Positions 42,731-51,978 of a stretch of 64,000 nt of DNA are shown in pieces. How positions within the stretch are numbered: the stretch's first letter is position 1; the number at the start of each line of letters is the position of its first letter. The position numbers and the translations under genes are program-made. The notes beneath the pieces were generated by a model. The model saw nothing but the letters and a program-made list of their open reading frames with translations, did not search any database and was not told where the DNA came from. This stretch comes from Microbacterium proteolyticum (GTDB lineage Bacteria > Actinomycetota > Actinomycetes > Actinomycetales > Microbacteriaceae), in NCBI RefSeq assembly GCF_029639405.1, contig NZ_CP121274.1, positions 3,286,001-3,350,000 on the forward strand, given 5' to 3'.

Positions 42731-44644
42731 TCAGGCGTTGGCGTCCTGGCGCTTGGCGCGCGAGGCGCTGCGGCCGCGCGCGGTCGCGTCGAGCTCGACC
42801 TTGCGGATGCGGACCTTCTCGGGCGTGACCTCGACGCATTCGTCGTCGCGGGCGAACTCGAGCGACTCCTCCAGCGTGAGCAGGCGCGGGGGCGTCATCG
42901 ACTCGAAGGAGTCGGAGGTCGACGAACGCATGTTCGTGAGCTTCTTCTCCTTGGTGATGTTGACGTCCATGTCGTCGGCGCGCGAGTTCTCGCCGATGAC
43001 CATGCCCTCGTAGACCTCTTCGGTCGGCTGCACGAAGAAGCTCATGCGCTCCTGCAGGGCGATCATCGCGAAGGGGGTGACGACACCCATGCGGTCGGCG
43101 ACGATCGAACCGTTCTGGCGGGTCGTGATCGAGCCCGCCCAGTCGTCGTAGCCGTGCGAGATCGCGTTGGCGATACCGGTGCCGCGCGTGATCGTGAGGA
43201 ACTCGCTGCGGAACCCGATGAGGCCGCGGGAGGGCACGACGAACTCCATGCGCACCCAGCCGGTGCCGTGGTTGGTCATGTTGTCCATGCGGCCCTTGCG
43301 GGCGGCCATGAGCTGGGTGATCGCGCCGAGGTGCTCTTCCGGGGCGTCGATCGTGAGGTGCTCGTACGGCTCCTTGAGCTTGCCGTCCTCGCCGCGCTTG
43401 GTGACGACCTGCGGCTTGCCGACGGTGAGCTCGAAGCCCTCGCGACGCATGTTCTCGACGAGGATCGCCAGCGCGAGCTCGCCGCGGCCCTGGACCTCCC
43501 AGGCATCCGGGCGTCCGATGTCGACGACCTTGAGCGAGACGTTGCCGATGAGCTCGCGGTCGAGGCGGTCCTTCACCATGCGGGCGGTGAGCTTGTGGCC
43601 CTTGACCTTGCCCATGAGGGGGGACGTGTTCGTGCCGATGGTCATCGAGATCGCCGGGTCGTCGACCGTGATGGCCGGCAGAGGCCGGACGTCCTCGGGG
43701 TCGGCGATCGTCTCGCCGATCGTGATGTCGGGGAAACCCGCGATCGCGACGATGTCGCCGGGGCCGGCGTCGTCGGCGGGGTAGCGCTCGAGCGCACGGG
43801 TCTTGAGCAGCTCGGTGATTCGGGCGTTGCTGGTGGTGCCGTCGGAGCGCACCCAGGCGACCGTCTGGCCCTTCTTCAGCGTGCCGTTGAACACGCGCAG
43901 CAGCGCGAGGCGACCGAGGAACGGCGAGGAGTCGAGGTTGGTGACCCACGCCTGCAGGGGCGCCTCGTCGTCGTACGCCGGCGCGGGGACGTGCTCGAGG
44001 ATCGCGCCGAAGAGCGGCTCGAGGTCCTCGTTGTCGGGCAGCGAGCCGTTGTCGGGACGGTTGAGCGACGCGGCGCCGGCACGGCCCGAGGCGTAGACCA
44101 CCGGCACGTCGAGCAGCGCGTCGACGTCGAGGTCGGGCACGTCGTCGACGAGGTCGGAGGCGAGGCCCAGCAGCAGGTCGTGCGCCTCTTCCTCGACCTC
44201 GGCGATGCGGGCGTCGGGGCGGTCGGTCTTGTTGACCAGCAGGATGACGGGGAGCTTCGCCTCGAGCGCCTTGCGCAGCACGAAGCGCGTCTGCGGCAGC
44301 GGCCCCTCGGACGCGTCGACCAGCAGCACGACACCGTCGACCATCGACAGACCGCGCTCCACCTCGCCGCCGAAGTCGGCGTGACCGGGGGTGTCGATGA
44401 CGTTGATCGTCACCGGAACCTCGGTGTGGATGCCGTTGTACGTGATCGCCGTGTTCTTGGCGAGGATCGTGATGCCCTTCTCACGCTCGAGGTCGTTGGA
44501 GTCCATCGCGCGCTCTTCGACGTGCGCGTGGTCGCCGAACGAGCCGGTCTGGCGGAGCATGGCGTCGACGAGCGTCGTCTTGCCGTGGTCGACGTGCGCG
44601 ACGATCGCGACGTTACGGAGGTCAGGACGAAGGGCGTGCGCCAT
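42731..44644 (-). CDS. typA: Ribosome-associated translational GTPase TypA/BipA
   Basis: This 637-residue GTPase has G1 AHVDHGKTT, switch EREKGITI, G3 [11 protein letters not shown] and G4 NKTDRPDA, then EF-G-like domains II, III and V and the BipA C-terminal domain. It binds ribosomes and supports assembly or stress adaptation. The ATG has a GGAGA site seven bases upstream. A basic Arg/Ala-rich tail ([16 protein letters not shown]) closes the protein. Confidence 0.95.
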   Translation of the reverse strand: MAHALRPDLRNVAIVAHVDHGKTTLVDAMLRQTGSFGDHAHVEERAMDSNDLEREKGITILAKNTAITYNGIHTEVPVTINVIDTPGHADFGGEVERGLSMVDGVVLLVDASEGPLPQTRFVLRKALEAKLPVILLVNKTDRPDARIAEVEEEAHDLLLGLASDLVDDVPDLDVDALLDVPVVYASGRAGAASLNRPDNGSLPDNEDLEPLFGAILEHVPAPAYDDEAPLQAWVTNLDSSPFLGRLALLRVFNGTLKKGQTVAWVRSDGTTSNARITELLKTRALERYPADDAGPGDIVAIAGFPDITIGETIADPEDVRPLPAITVDDPAISMTIGTNTSPLMGKVKGHKLTARMVKDRLDRELIGNVSLKVVDIGRPDAWEVQGRGELALAILVENMRREGFELTVGKPQVVTKRGEDGKLKEPYEHLTIDAPEEHLGAITQLMAARKGRMDNMTNHGTGWVRMEFVVPSRGLIGFRSEFLTITRGTGIANAISHGYDDWAGSITTRQNGSIVADRMGVVTPFAMIALQERMSFFVQPTEEVYEGMVIGENSRADDMDVNITKEKKLTNMRSSTSDSFESMTPPRLLTLEESLEFARDDECVEVTPEKVRIRKVELDATARGRSASRAKRQDANA

Positions 44645-44693
44645 GGAGGGTCTCCAGGAAAATTCGGGGTGGCGCCCGGAATCGGGCCCTACC

Positions 44694-44699
44694 AGTCTA
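44694..44699 (-). promoter_or_regulatory. -10 box of typA
   Basis: TAGACT on the minus strand predicts a leader of about 42 bases with a ribosome site. Confidence 0.45.
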
Positions 44700-44754
44700 C
44701 CGGGCGCCCGCGAGGGAACCGGCAGCGGACGCTCAGGAACCGTCGGGGGACGCG

Positions 44755-44790
44755 AAAGGGGCGGCATCCTCTCGGGATCGCCGCCCCTCT
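44755..44790 (-). terminator. Terminator after peptide ABC ATPase gene
   Basis: AGGGGCGGC-ATCC pairs with GGAT-GCCGCCCCT (one bulged base), followed on the minus strand by TTTCG. It separates the ABC ATPase gene from the typA promoter. Confidence 0.65.
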
Positions 44791-44802
44791 CTCGACACGC
44801 GG

Positions 44803-46557
44803 TCAGGATGCCGGAGTGTTCTTCAGCAGCTCGTGGCGCAGTTCGCGACGGGCGGCCTGCACCTCGACGTCGGGCACGGGGATGGCCGCGATGAGACGCT
44901 GCGTGTACGGCTCCTTCGGAGCGCGCAGGATCTGGTCGCGGGTGCCCTGCTCCGCGATCTTGCCGCGGTTGAGCACCACGATGCGGTCGGCCATGGCATC
45001 CACCACCGCCAGGTCGTGGCTGATGAACAGGCACGCGAACCGGTGCTCCTGCTGGAGCTCGCTGAGAAGCTCGAGCACGCGGGCCTGCACCGAGACGTCC
45101 AGGGCGCTCGTCGGCTCGTCCGCAACGAGAAGACGCGGCTGCAGGGACAGGGCGCGGGCGATGCCGACACGCTGCTTCTGCCCACCCGAGAGCTCGTGCG
45201 GGTAGCGGTTGCGGTAGCTGCGCGGCAGTCGCACCTCGTCGAGGAGCTTCTCGACGCGCGCGTCGAGGGCCGCGCCCTTCGCCTCGCCGGCGAGAAACAG
45301 CGGCTCGCCGATGGACTCGCCGATGGGCAGACGCGGGTTCAGCGACGACGACGGGTCCTGGAACACGATGCCCACGCGACGGCGCAGCGACTTGATGAGC
45401 TTGCGCGAGCCGCTGGAGATGTCGACTCCGTCGACGACGAGACGCCCGTCGGCGATCGGCTGGAGCCCGATGGCCGCGCGACCGATGGTCGACTTGCCCG
45501 AACCGGACTCGCCCACCAGGCCCACGATCTCGCCCTCGGCGATGCCGAGCGTGACATCGTCGACCGCGCGGAAGGCGGCGACCCGGCCCTTCTTGCCGTA
45601 CTCGATCGACACGTTCTCGAGCGTGAGGACGGGGTGCGCGATCTCCGGCGCCTCGGCGGCCAGACGGATCGTCTCCGTGCGCGCGGGACCGCTCGCGACG
45701 GCCGCGGCCAGCGACTCCACGACGTCGACGGTCGCCTCGCCCTCGAGCGTCTCCCCCAGCCGGGGCACGGACGCGAGCAGCTCCTTGGTGTAGTCGTCCT
45801 GCGGGTCGCCGAGCACGCGCACGGCGGGGCCCTGCTCCACGACCTCGCCCGACTTCATCACGACGATCCAGTCGGCGAGGTCGGCCACGACACCCATGTC
45901 GTGCGTGATCAGCAGCACCGCCGAGTCGAGGCGGTCGCGGAGGTCGCGGATGAGGTCGAGGATCTCGGCCTGCACCGTCACGTCCAGAGCCGTCGTCGGC
46001 TCGTCGGCGATGAGGAGCGCGGGCTCGAGGCTGATGGACTGCGCGATCATGGCGCGCTGACGCTGACCGCCCGACAGCTGGTGCGGGTAGGACGCGAACG
46101 CCTTCGCGGGATCGGGCAGCCCCACCATGTCGAGGAGCTCCATCGCGCGGACCTTCGCCTCGGAGGGCGCCATGGTCGTGTGCGCGCGCAGCGCCTCGAT
46201 GATCTGCGACCCGACCGTCAGCACCGGGTTCAGCGCCGTCATCGGCTCCTGGAAGATCGCGGCGACCTCGGGACCGCGCAGCTGCCGCATCTGGTTCGTG
46301 CTGAGCGTCGTGACCTCACGGCCGTTGACCTTGATGCTTCCGCGCACACGACTGTTGCGCGGCAGGAGGTCGAGCACCGCCATGGAGCTCACGCTCTTGC
46401 CCGAGCCCGACTCGCCGACGACGGCGACGACCTGGCCACGGGCGATGGAGTAGGTGAGGTTCTTCGCCGCGGGGACCCAGACGTCGTCCACCGCGAAGTC
46501 GACGCTGACGTCGGTCATCTCGAGCGCGGGAACGCCCGTTTTCTCGGTCGTGCTCAT
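44803..46557 (-). CDS. Peptide ABC transporter ATP-binding protein (fused DppD-DppF type)
   Basis: This 584-residue protein contains two complete ABC ATPase domains in one chain. Each has Walker A GESGSGKS, a signature (LSGGQRQR and LSGGQKQR) and Walker B (LLIADEPT and LLVADEPT). Each is followed by the oligopeptide-transporter C-terminal segment. It would energise the two permeases encoded upstream. The ATG at 46557 follows GGAGAGGAC; a start 23 codons earlier would overlap the divergent PH-like gene. The promoter must lie in the 62 bases shared with that gene. Confidence 0.92.
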   Translation of the reverse strand: MSTTEKTGVPALEMTDVSVDFAVDDVWVPAAKNLTYSIARGQVVAVVGESGSGKSVSSMAVLDLLPRNSRVRGSIKVNGREVTTLSTNQMRQLRGPEVAAIFQEPMTALNPVLTVGSQIIEALRAHTTMAPSEAKVRAMELLDMVGLPDPAKAFASYPHQLSGGQRQRAMIAQSISLEPALLIADEPTTALDVTVQAEILDLIRDLRDRLDSAVLLITHDMGVVADLADWIVVMKSGEVVEQGPAVRVLGDPQDDYTKELLASVPRLGETLEGEATVDVVESLAAAVASGPARTETIRLAAEAPEIAHPVLTLENVSIEYGKKGRVAAFRAVDDVTLGIAEGEIVGLVGESGSGKSTIGRAAIGLQPIADGRLVVDGVDISSGSRKLIKSLRRRVGIVFQDPSSSLNPRLPIGESIGEPLFLAGEAKGAALDARVEKLLDEVRLPRSYRNRYPHELSGGQKQRVGIARALSLQPRLLVADEPTSALDVSVQARVLELLSELQQEHRFACLFISHDLAVVDAMADRIVVLNRGKIAEQGTRDQILRAPKEPYTQRLIAAIPVPDVEVQAARRELRHELLKNTPAS

Positions 46558-46619
46558 GAGGCTGTCCTCTCCGTCCCGCGCAGCGGGAGTGAGTGATCGG
46601 GGAATGAAAGAATCAGGGG

Positions 46620-47222
46620 ATGCCACGCCAGACGTTCCGTTCGACGTTCACCCGCATCCTGTGCGGCATCCTGTGGGCGCTCATCGCCGTGGTCGCGATC
46701 GGCCTGCTGGCCGTTCCCGCGGCGGCGGTCTCGCCCGCGCTCGTGATCGTCGGCGCCCTCGGCGCCGCGGCGCTGGTCTACGGCATCCTGTGGTCGCCCT
46801 CGATCACCGTCGACGACGACGGTGTCCGGGTCGACAACATCGCGCTCGCGTACGACGTGCCCTGGGCCGCGCTGATCAACGTCGACACGCGCTACGCTCT
46901 CCAGCTGCACACTCCGGGCCGCCGCATCGGTGTGACCGCAGCCCCGGCGCCGGGAGCCACCGGCTCCCTGCGCGCCGCGCGGGCGCACCGCCGGAGCGAG
47001 GGCACGACGGCTCCCGGAACGCGTCCGGGCGAACTGCCCACGACCGACTCCGGCCGCGCCGCCGCGCTCGTCCGCGACCGCTGGTACGCCCTGCGCGACG
47101 CCGGCCGTGTCGAGGCCGGCGTCGCCGAGACGGTGCCCGTCCGTGTCCGCCCCCGGGTCGACAACCTGCTTCTGCTGACCGCGGGTGCGGTCGGCGTCGT
47201 GCTGGCGATTGTCCTGGGCTGA
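46620..47222 (+). CDS. PH-domain-like membrane protein
   Basis: This 200-residue protein has two N-terminal membrane helices (about 12-34 and 38-56), a bacterial PH-like beta domain (about 58-165, with SPSITVDDDGVRVDN and VPWAALINVDTR) and a third helix at the C-terminus. Its function is unknown. It is transcribed against the surrounding ABC genes and separates the ATPase gene from its permeases. AAGAAT six bases before the ATG may be a weak leaderless promoter. Confidence 0.72.
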   Translation: MPRQTFRSTFTRILCGILWALIAVVAIGLLAVPAAAVSPALVIVGALGAAALVYGILWSPSITVDDDGVRVDNIALAYDVPWAALINVDTRYALQLHTPGRRIGVTAAPAPGATGSLRAARAHRRSEGTTAPGTRPGELPTTDSGRAAALVRDRWYALRDAGRVEAGVAETVPVRVRPRVDNLLLLTAGAVGVVLAIVLG

Positions 47223-47242
47223 CATCGCGAGGATGCCACGCG

Positions 47243-48292
47243 TCATGACGACGGCGTCTCCGGGTGCACGCGCGCCTCGGTGCTGGCCGGCGCCGTCGTC
47301 GACGACGCGGGCTGCTCCTTGGTGCGCCGCAGCGAGAAGCGCTTCTGCCGCGGGTCGAATGCGTCGCGCAGGCCGTCGCCGACGAAGTTCACCAGTACGG
47401 CGAGCACCACGATGAACACGGCCGGCCACCAGAACAGCCACGGGCGCGTCTGGAACGCGGACTGGTTGTCGGAGATGATCAGACCGAGCGACACGTCCGG
47501 CGGCCGCACACCGAGCTGCAGGTAGCTCAGCGCGGTCTCGAGGAGGATCGCGGAGGCGGCCAGCAGCGTCGCCGCCACGATCACCACGCCGATGGCGTTG
47601 GGCAGGATGTGCTTGAAGATGATGCGGGCGTCGCTCGCGCCGGCCACGCGGGCGGCTTCCACGAACTCGCGCTCGCGCAGCGACAGGAACTCGGCACGCA
47701 CGAGGCGGGCGATCGTCGTCCACGAGACCATCGCGAGGAAGAACGCCAGCGGGATCACACCGAGGCCACCGGTCGCACGACCGACGACGGCGCCGATCAC
47801 GATGATCGGGATGACGATGAAGACATCGGTGATGCGCATCAGAACCGAATCGATCCACCCGCGGTAGTAGCCCGCGAGGGCGCCGATGACGGTGCCGACG
47901 GCCGTGCCCACGACGCTGATGATGATCATCACCAGGATCGAGTTCTGGATGCCGCGCATCGTCATCGCGAAGTAGTCGATGCCGATGCGATCCTGACCGA
48001 ACGGGTGCTCGCCGAACGAGAACGGCCACAGCGTGAGGGTCGGCGCTCCCCCGTCGTTCTGCGGGTTGAGCGAGGTGTAGTCGTGCTTCCACCACCCGGG
48101 GATGGGCCCCAGGCCGATCGCCGAGATCGAGAAGATCGCGAGGAGCACGAACAGGATGCCGGAGACGACGGCGACCTTGTTCGACAGGAATCGACGCAGG
48201 ATGAGTCGTCCCTGGCTGACGCCGACGGTGTGGCGCTCATCGGAGGGCGGCGGAGCGTCGACGTTGGCCGGCTCGGGGAGCATCTGGGTCAT
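47243..48292 (-). CDS. Peptide ABC transporter permease, DppC/OppC type
   Basis: This 349-residue protein has an OppC-type N-terminal helix (about 40-60), an extracytoplasmic loop and a five-helix permease core. The EAA-type coupling loop EAARVAGASDARIIFKHILP would contact the ATPase. A Ser/Thr/Pro-rich tail follows the core. A GGAGG site precedes the ATG. It lies 31 bases after the DppB-type gene and is the second permease subunit. Confidence 0.9.
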   Translation of the reverse strand: MTQMLPEPANVDAPPPSDERHTVGVSQGRLILRRFLSNKVAVVSGILFVLLAIFSISAIGLGPIPGWWKHDYTSLNPQNDGGAPTLTLWPFSFGEHPFGQDRIGIDYFAMTMRGIQNSILVMIIISVVGTAVGTVIGALAGYYRGWIDSVLMRITDVFIVIPIIVIGAVVGRATGGLGVIPLAFFLAMVSWTTIARLVRAEFLSLREREFVEAARVAGASDARIIFKHILPNAIGVVIVAATLLAASAILLETALSYLQLGVRPPDVSLGLIISDNQSAFQTRPWLFWWPAVFIVVLAVLVNFVGDGLRDAFDPRQKRFSLRRTKEQPASSTTAPASTEARVHPETPSS

Positions 48293-48323
48293 CGGAGGAC
48301 CTCCGGGATTCGGACGGCGGCGA

Positions 48324-49868
48324 TCATGCGACCACTCGCACGCGGGGGTCGAGCGTGGCGTAGGCGAGATCTGCCAGGAAGTTGAACACGATCGCCGTGA
48401 TGGCGATGACGAGGAAGTACCCCATCACGGGGTTCACATCGACGCGCTGGATCGAGGTGACGAACAGTGCGCCCATTCCCGAGATCGCGAAGACCCTCTC
48501 GGTGATGACGGCGCCACCCAGGAGCGCGCCGACGTCGGTGGCGACGAGCGTCACGATCGGGATGAGCATGTTCCGCAGGCCGTGGCGCAGGATGACCGTG
48601 CGCTCGGGCAGGCCCTTCGCGCGTGCCGTGCGGATGTAGTCCTGGTTCATCACCTCAAGCATTCCGGCGCGGGCGTACCGCGTGTAGCCGGCGAAGGAGA
48701 TGAGCAGCAGCGAGATCGTCGGCAGCAGGAGATGGGTGAACGTGTCGATTCCGGTGATCCACATGTCGCCGGTGAACCCGGGGGTGCCGGCACCGACCGT
48801 GGCGATCGGTCGGCCGTTGATGCGCGGGTTGCTCACGTACTGCGGCCACGACTGCATGTAGCGATCGAGCACCACGAGGGCACCCGACAGGAAGGCGACC
48901 AGCCCGCCGATGCGCGCGACCATCCCGCGGTCGGGGGCGCCGAGGACGTATCCCGAGACGAGACCGACCGCCACGGCGACGACACCGAGGATGATGATCG
49001 TCGCGAAGGTCGAGATGTCGAACAGACCCTGCAGGGCGAAGTAGCAGATGTAGGCGATCGCACCGTTGAGCGCCGCGACGAGGAGCGCCCGACGGTTTCG
49101 CAGACCGGCGATGAGGGCGGTCGTGATGACGACGATGCCCGCGATCAGCAGAAGGAGCCCGACCGGGCCGAGGCCCGGGTTCCGGAACCAGTCGGTGAGG
49201 TTGAAGTACACCAGCAGGGCGACGGTCGCGAGGCCCGCAGAGCCCGCGACGATGAGACGCCGGCGGGTGTCTCCACCGATCATGGCCTGCCACACGACGG
49301 CCGCGATCACGCCCAGCAGGACGATGAGCCAGATCGGGATGGCCGTGGCCGATTCCAGGAAGTTGTTGAAGCCCAGGGCCATGAACTCCTTCAGGAGCAC
49401 GGCGACCAGGAAAGAGGGCAGCGAGAAGAGGAAGAAGCTCAGCAGCGTGATGCCGAAGTCGAACCCGCTGTACTGGCGGAGGGCGGAGACGACGCCCACC
49501 ACGATGCCGAGGACGATGGCCAGCACGAACGACGCTGTGACGAGCTGGAGGGTCGACCCGATGGCGGTCGGGAGGATGTCGAGGACGGCGGCGTTGGAGA
49601 TCGTGAGACCGAGGTTGCACGTGCCGGCGAATGGGATGAGGCAGCCGGCGGCACCGCCGAGCCAGAGGAAGTAACGGAGGGGAACGGGGACGTTCAGGTC
49701 GAGCGCCGCGACACGCGCGGCGATGAGCTGATCGCGGTTGGCGGCGGAGCTGTCGCGCAGGTCCTGCAACGGGTCGCCGGAGTTGGCGGCCAGCACGTAC
49801 ATGATGAACGACGCTGCCAGGAGGACCAGGATCGAGACGGCGATGCGCCTGAGGATGAATCCGACCAT
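48324..49868 (-). CDS. Peptide ABC transporter permease, DppB/OppB type, enlarged
   Basis: This 514-residue protein has the DppB N-terminal region and the C-terminal core with the coupling loop YIRTARAKGLPERTVILRHG. Typical DppB proteins have about 310-340 residues; here about 170 extra residues with four or more added hydrophobic segments (about 175-345) sit between the third and fourth core helices. The insertion keeps the frame and the family motifs, so it looks like a lineage variant and not a broken gene. The ATG follows an AAAGAAG site. Confidence 0.88.
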   Translation of the reverse strand: MVGFILRRIAVSILVLLAASFIMYVLAANSGDPLQDLRDSSAANRDQLIAARVAALDLNVPVPLRYFLWLGGAAGCLIPFAGTCNLGLTISNAAVLDILPTAIGSTLQLVTASFVLAIVLGIVVGVVSALRQYSGFDFGITLLSFFLFSLPSFLVAVLLKEFMALGFNNFLESATAIPIWLIVLLGVIAAVVWQAMIGGDTRRRLIVAGSAGLATVALLVYFNLTDWFRNPGLGPVGLLLLIAGIVVITTALIAGLRNRRALLVAALNGAIAYICYFALQGLFDISTFATIIILGVVAVAVGLVSGYVLGAPDRGMVARIGGLVAFLSGALVVLDRYMQSWPQYVSNPRINGRPIATVGAGTPGFTGDMWITGIDTFTHLLLPTISLLLISFAGYTRYARAGMLEVMNQDYIRTARAKGLPERTVILRHGLRNMLIPIVTLVATDVGALLGGAVITERVFAISGMGALFVTSIQRVDVNPVMGYFLVIAITAIVFNFLADLAYATLDPRVRVVA

Positions 49869-49968
49869 CGCGGGAGGACTTCTTTCGATCGGGTGACGGA
49901 CGCCTGTGGGCGCCCAGGAAAGGATAGTCGCGCATGCACCGGGGTGGGGTGCACCGCGCGCAGACGAA

Positions 49969-50004
49969 GTGAGGCGCCGGAGCCGAGCGACTCCGGCGCC
50001 TCAC
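49969..50004 (-). terminator. Intercistronic hairpin between binding-protein and permease genes
   Basis: A perfect 14-bp stem (GTGAGGCGCCGGAG with its complement) encloses an 8-base loop and starts 19 bases after the binding-protein stop. It could partially terminate or stabilise mRNA, which would give more binding protein than permease. A TATCCT box at 49921-49926 may restart transcription. Confidence 0.6.
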
Positions 50005-50022
50005 GAGGGATTCAGCGGGTCA

Positions 50023-51816
50023 TCAACCCGCGAGCGTCCACTCCTGCGCGTTCCACACGATGCCCGTCTGGCCACCGAAGTAGTCGATGCCCTGGACGGT
50101 GCCGTTGTCGGCGAAGAGACCGGGGAGCTGGAACAGCGGCAGACCGTAGAAGTCCTTGGCCGTCTCTGCGTCGATCTTCACCTTGATGTCAGCGAGCTGC
50201 GCCGGGTCGGTCGTGACCTGGCTCTCGTCGACGAGCGTGTCGACGGTGGCGTTGCTGTAGTTGTTGTAGTTTCCGCCGCCGCCGCTCTTGAAGATCTGCG
50301 GGAGGGCCGCGTTACCGGCGCCGGGCGAGATCCATCCGAAGATGGACACGTCGTAGCTGCCGCTGCCCAGGAGCGAGCTCCAGTCGGGCGAACCGGCGTC
50401 GACGATGTTGAAGCCCGCCTGCTGCGCCGACTGCTGGATGGCGCGGAAGCTGTCGACACGGTTGGGGTTGTTGGTGTTGTAGAGGATGCGGACCGTCGGG
50501 GTCGCACCGGCGAGCAGCGCCTTGGCACCCTCGATGTCGGGCTCGGTGAACGCGTCGTAGCCACTGGCCGCGACGGCCGTGGTGTACTGATCGCCGTCCG
50601 TCGGCAGGAAGATCTGCGAGTTGAGCACCTCGGCGTCGGGGTTGACCGGCTTGATGATCGAGTCGAGGATCTGCTGACGCGGGATGGTCTTCAGGAAGGC
50701 CTCGCGGACGTTCGCGTCGGCGAACACGCCACCGAAGCTCAGGTCGACGTGGTCGTACGACAGCTGGCTGCCCGAGTGGACCGTGGCGTTGGCGTTCTCG
50801 AGCGCCGTCAGGGTGTCGGCGGAGGCCTGCGGCTGGATGGCCTGCACCTCGCCGTTCTGGAGGGCCGTGACCTGCGCGTTGGCGTCACCGATGAAGCGGA
50901 TGATCAGCTGGTCGTACTTGGGCGACATGCTGCCCTTGTAGTTGGGGTTCTTGCCCAGCGTGATGCTCTGCTCGGGGGTGAAGTCGGTCACGATGAACGG
51001 ACCGCTCGCGACGAGGAGGCTCTGGTCGGTCGGCATGGCCGTGACGTCGTAGCCGGTGTTCCAGAAGTCAGCCGCGGCCTTCAGCGTCGCGTTGGGGGCG
51101 ACGGGCGCTTCGGGGTTGCCCTTGGGGGTGTCCTTCAGGAGCGTGATGAAGTCGGCCTCGGAGACGCCGGCCTTCTCGGCCAGCACGTGGGCGGGCTTGC
51201 CGATCGGGTTCACGAGCTCGAAGTCCACGAACGGCTTCGAGTAGACGAGGGTCATCGACATGTTGTCGTCGCTGATCTCGGGGAACGCGGTGGTGTCCAG
51301 ACCCGCGGTGCTGCCGGCGAGCGTGAAGTACTGGGTGCCGCCGTTGGTGACCTCGCCAGAGGCGGGGTCGAGCTTGGCGTCGTCGTAGTAGCCCGAGTTG
51401 ATGGCCCAGTTGACGAGCATGTCGTCGGCGTTGATGGGCTCGCCGTCGGACCAGGTGAGGCCCTCGTTGATCGTGTACTTGACCGTCAGCGGGTCGTCCG
51501 AGATCTTCTCGTACGTTCCGAAGTCGGTGTTGTCGAGGACGCTGAAGTCCTTGTCGAGGCGCTGGAAGCCACCGAGGCCGAGGCCGCCGCTGACACCGGT
51601 GAGGTAGCCCACCATGCCGTTGGTGTCCAGGTTCGCCTCGGGGGTGTCGCCGTTGAACGAGGTGAACGCGTTGGTCGTGGCGATGGTGATGGTACCGCCG
51701 CTGCTCGCGCCCGCGTCGGGCGTGGCGGTGGTGGTGCAGCCGGCGAGCGCGAGCGCCGCAACGGCGACACCTGCTCCCGCCGCCAGGGCGCGCGTGCGCC
51801 GAGTCTTTTCAGACAC
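50023..51816 (-). CDS. Peptide ABC transporter substrate-binding lipoprotein
   Basis: This 597-residue SBP_bac_5-family protein has a signal peptide ending in the lipobox LAGC and a two-lobed binding fold with family motifs such as LTWSDGEPINADD and the late NYNNYSNATVD. It would capture oligopeptides at the cell surface for the downstream permeases. The GTG at 51816 was chosen because an AGGAGG site lies four bases upstream and the signal peptide begins there. A complete promoter with a dyad in its spacer lies about 70 bases upstream. Confidence 0.92.
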   Translation of the reverse strand: MSEKTRRTRALAAGAGVAVAALALAGCTTTATPDAGASSGGTITIATTNAFTSFNGDTPEANLDTNGMVGYLTGVSGGLGLGGFQRLDKDFSVLDNTDFGTYEKISDDPLTVKYTINEGLTWSDGEPINADDMLVNWAINSGYYDDAKLDPASGEVTNGGTQYFTLAGSTAGLDTTAFPEISDDNMSMTLVYSKPFVDFELVNPIGKPAHVLAEKAGVSEADFITLLKDTPKGNPEAPVAPNATLKAAADFWNTGYDVTAMPTDQSLLVASGPFIVTDFTPEQSITLGKNPNYKGSMSPKYDQLIIRFIGDANAQVTALQNGEVQAIQPQASADTLTALENANATVHSGSQLSYDHVDLSFGGVFADANVREAFLKTIPRQQILDSIIKPVNPDAEVLNSQIFLPTDGDQYTTAVAASGYDAFTEPDIEGAKALLAGATPTVRILYNTNNPNRVDSFRAIQQSAQQAGFNIVDAGSPDWSSLLGSGSYDVSIFGWISPGAGNAALPQIFKSGGGGNYNNYSNATVDTLVDESQVTTDPAQLADIKVKIDAETAKDFYGLPLFQLPGLFADNGTVQGIDYFGGQTGIVWNAQEWTLAG

Positions 51817-51885
51817 TTTGCCTCCTGTGCAAGGTTTGACGGCACCCCGGAACTGCCGGGACAGCGGGGGGCCGTAGATACGGAA

Positions 51886-51914
51886 ACGATAGGTAAACGC
51901 TCTGCGTTGGTCAA
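51886..51914 (-). promoter_or_regulatory. Promoter of peptide ABC operon with a dyad in the spacer
   Basis: TTGACC (51909-51914) and TATCGT (51886-51891) are separated by 17 bases. The spacer begins with the dyad AACGC-AGA-GCGTT (51896-51908), well placed for a repressor. A hairpin-prone leader of about 62 bases follows. Confidence 0.65.
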
Positions 51915-51978
51915 AACTCCTGGGGAAACCGTTACATACCTTTAATTCGAAGCCCGTCCCATGTGGCAATCTGACAAC

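Noticed and set aside
44645-45034. N-terminal extension of TypA
   Set aside because: It crosses the terminator and typA promoter and enters the ABC ATPase gene; TypA proteins begin at the [11 protein letters not shown] start.
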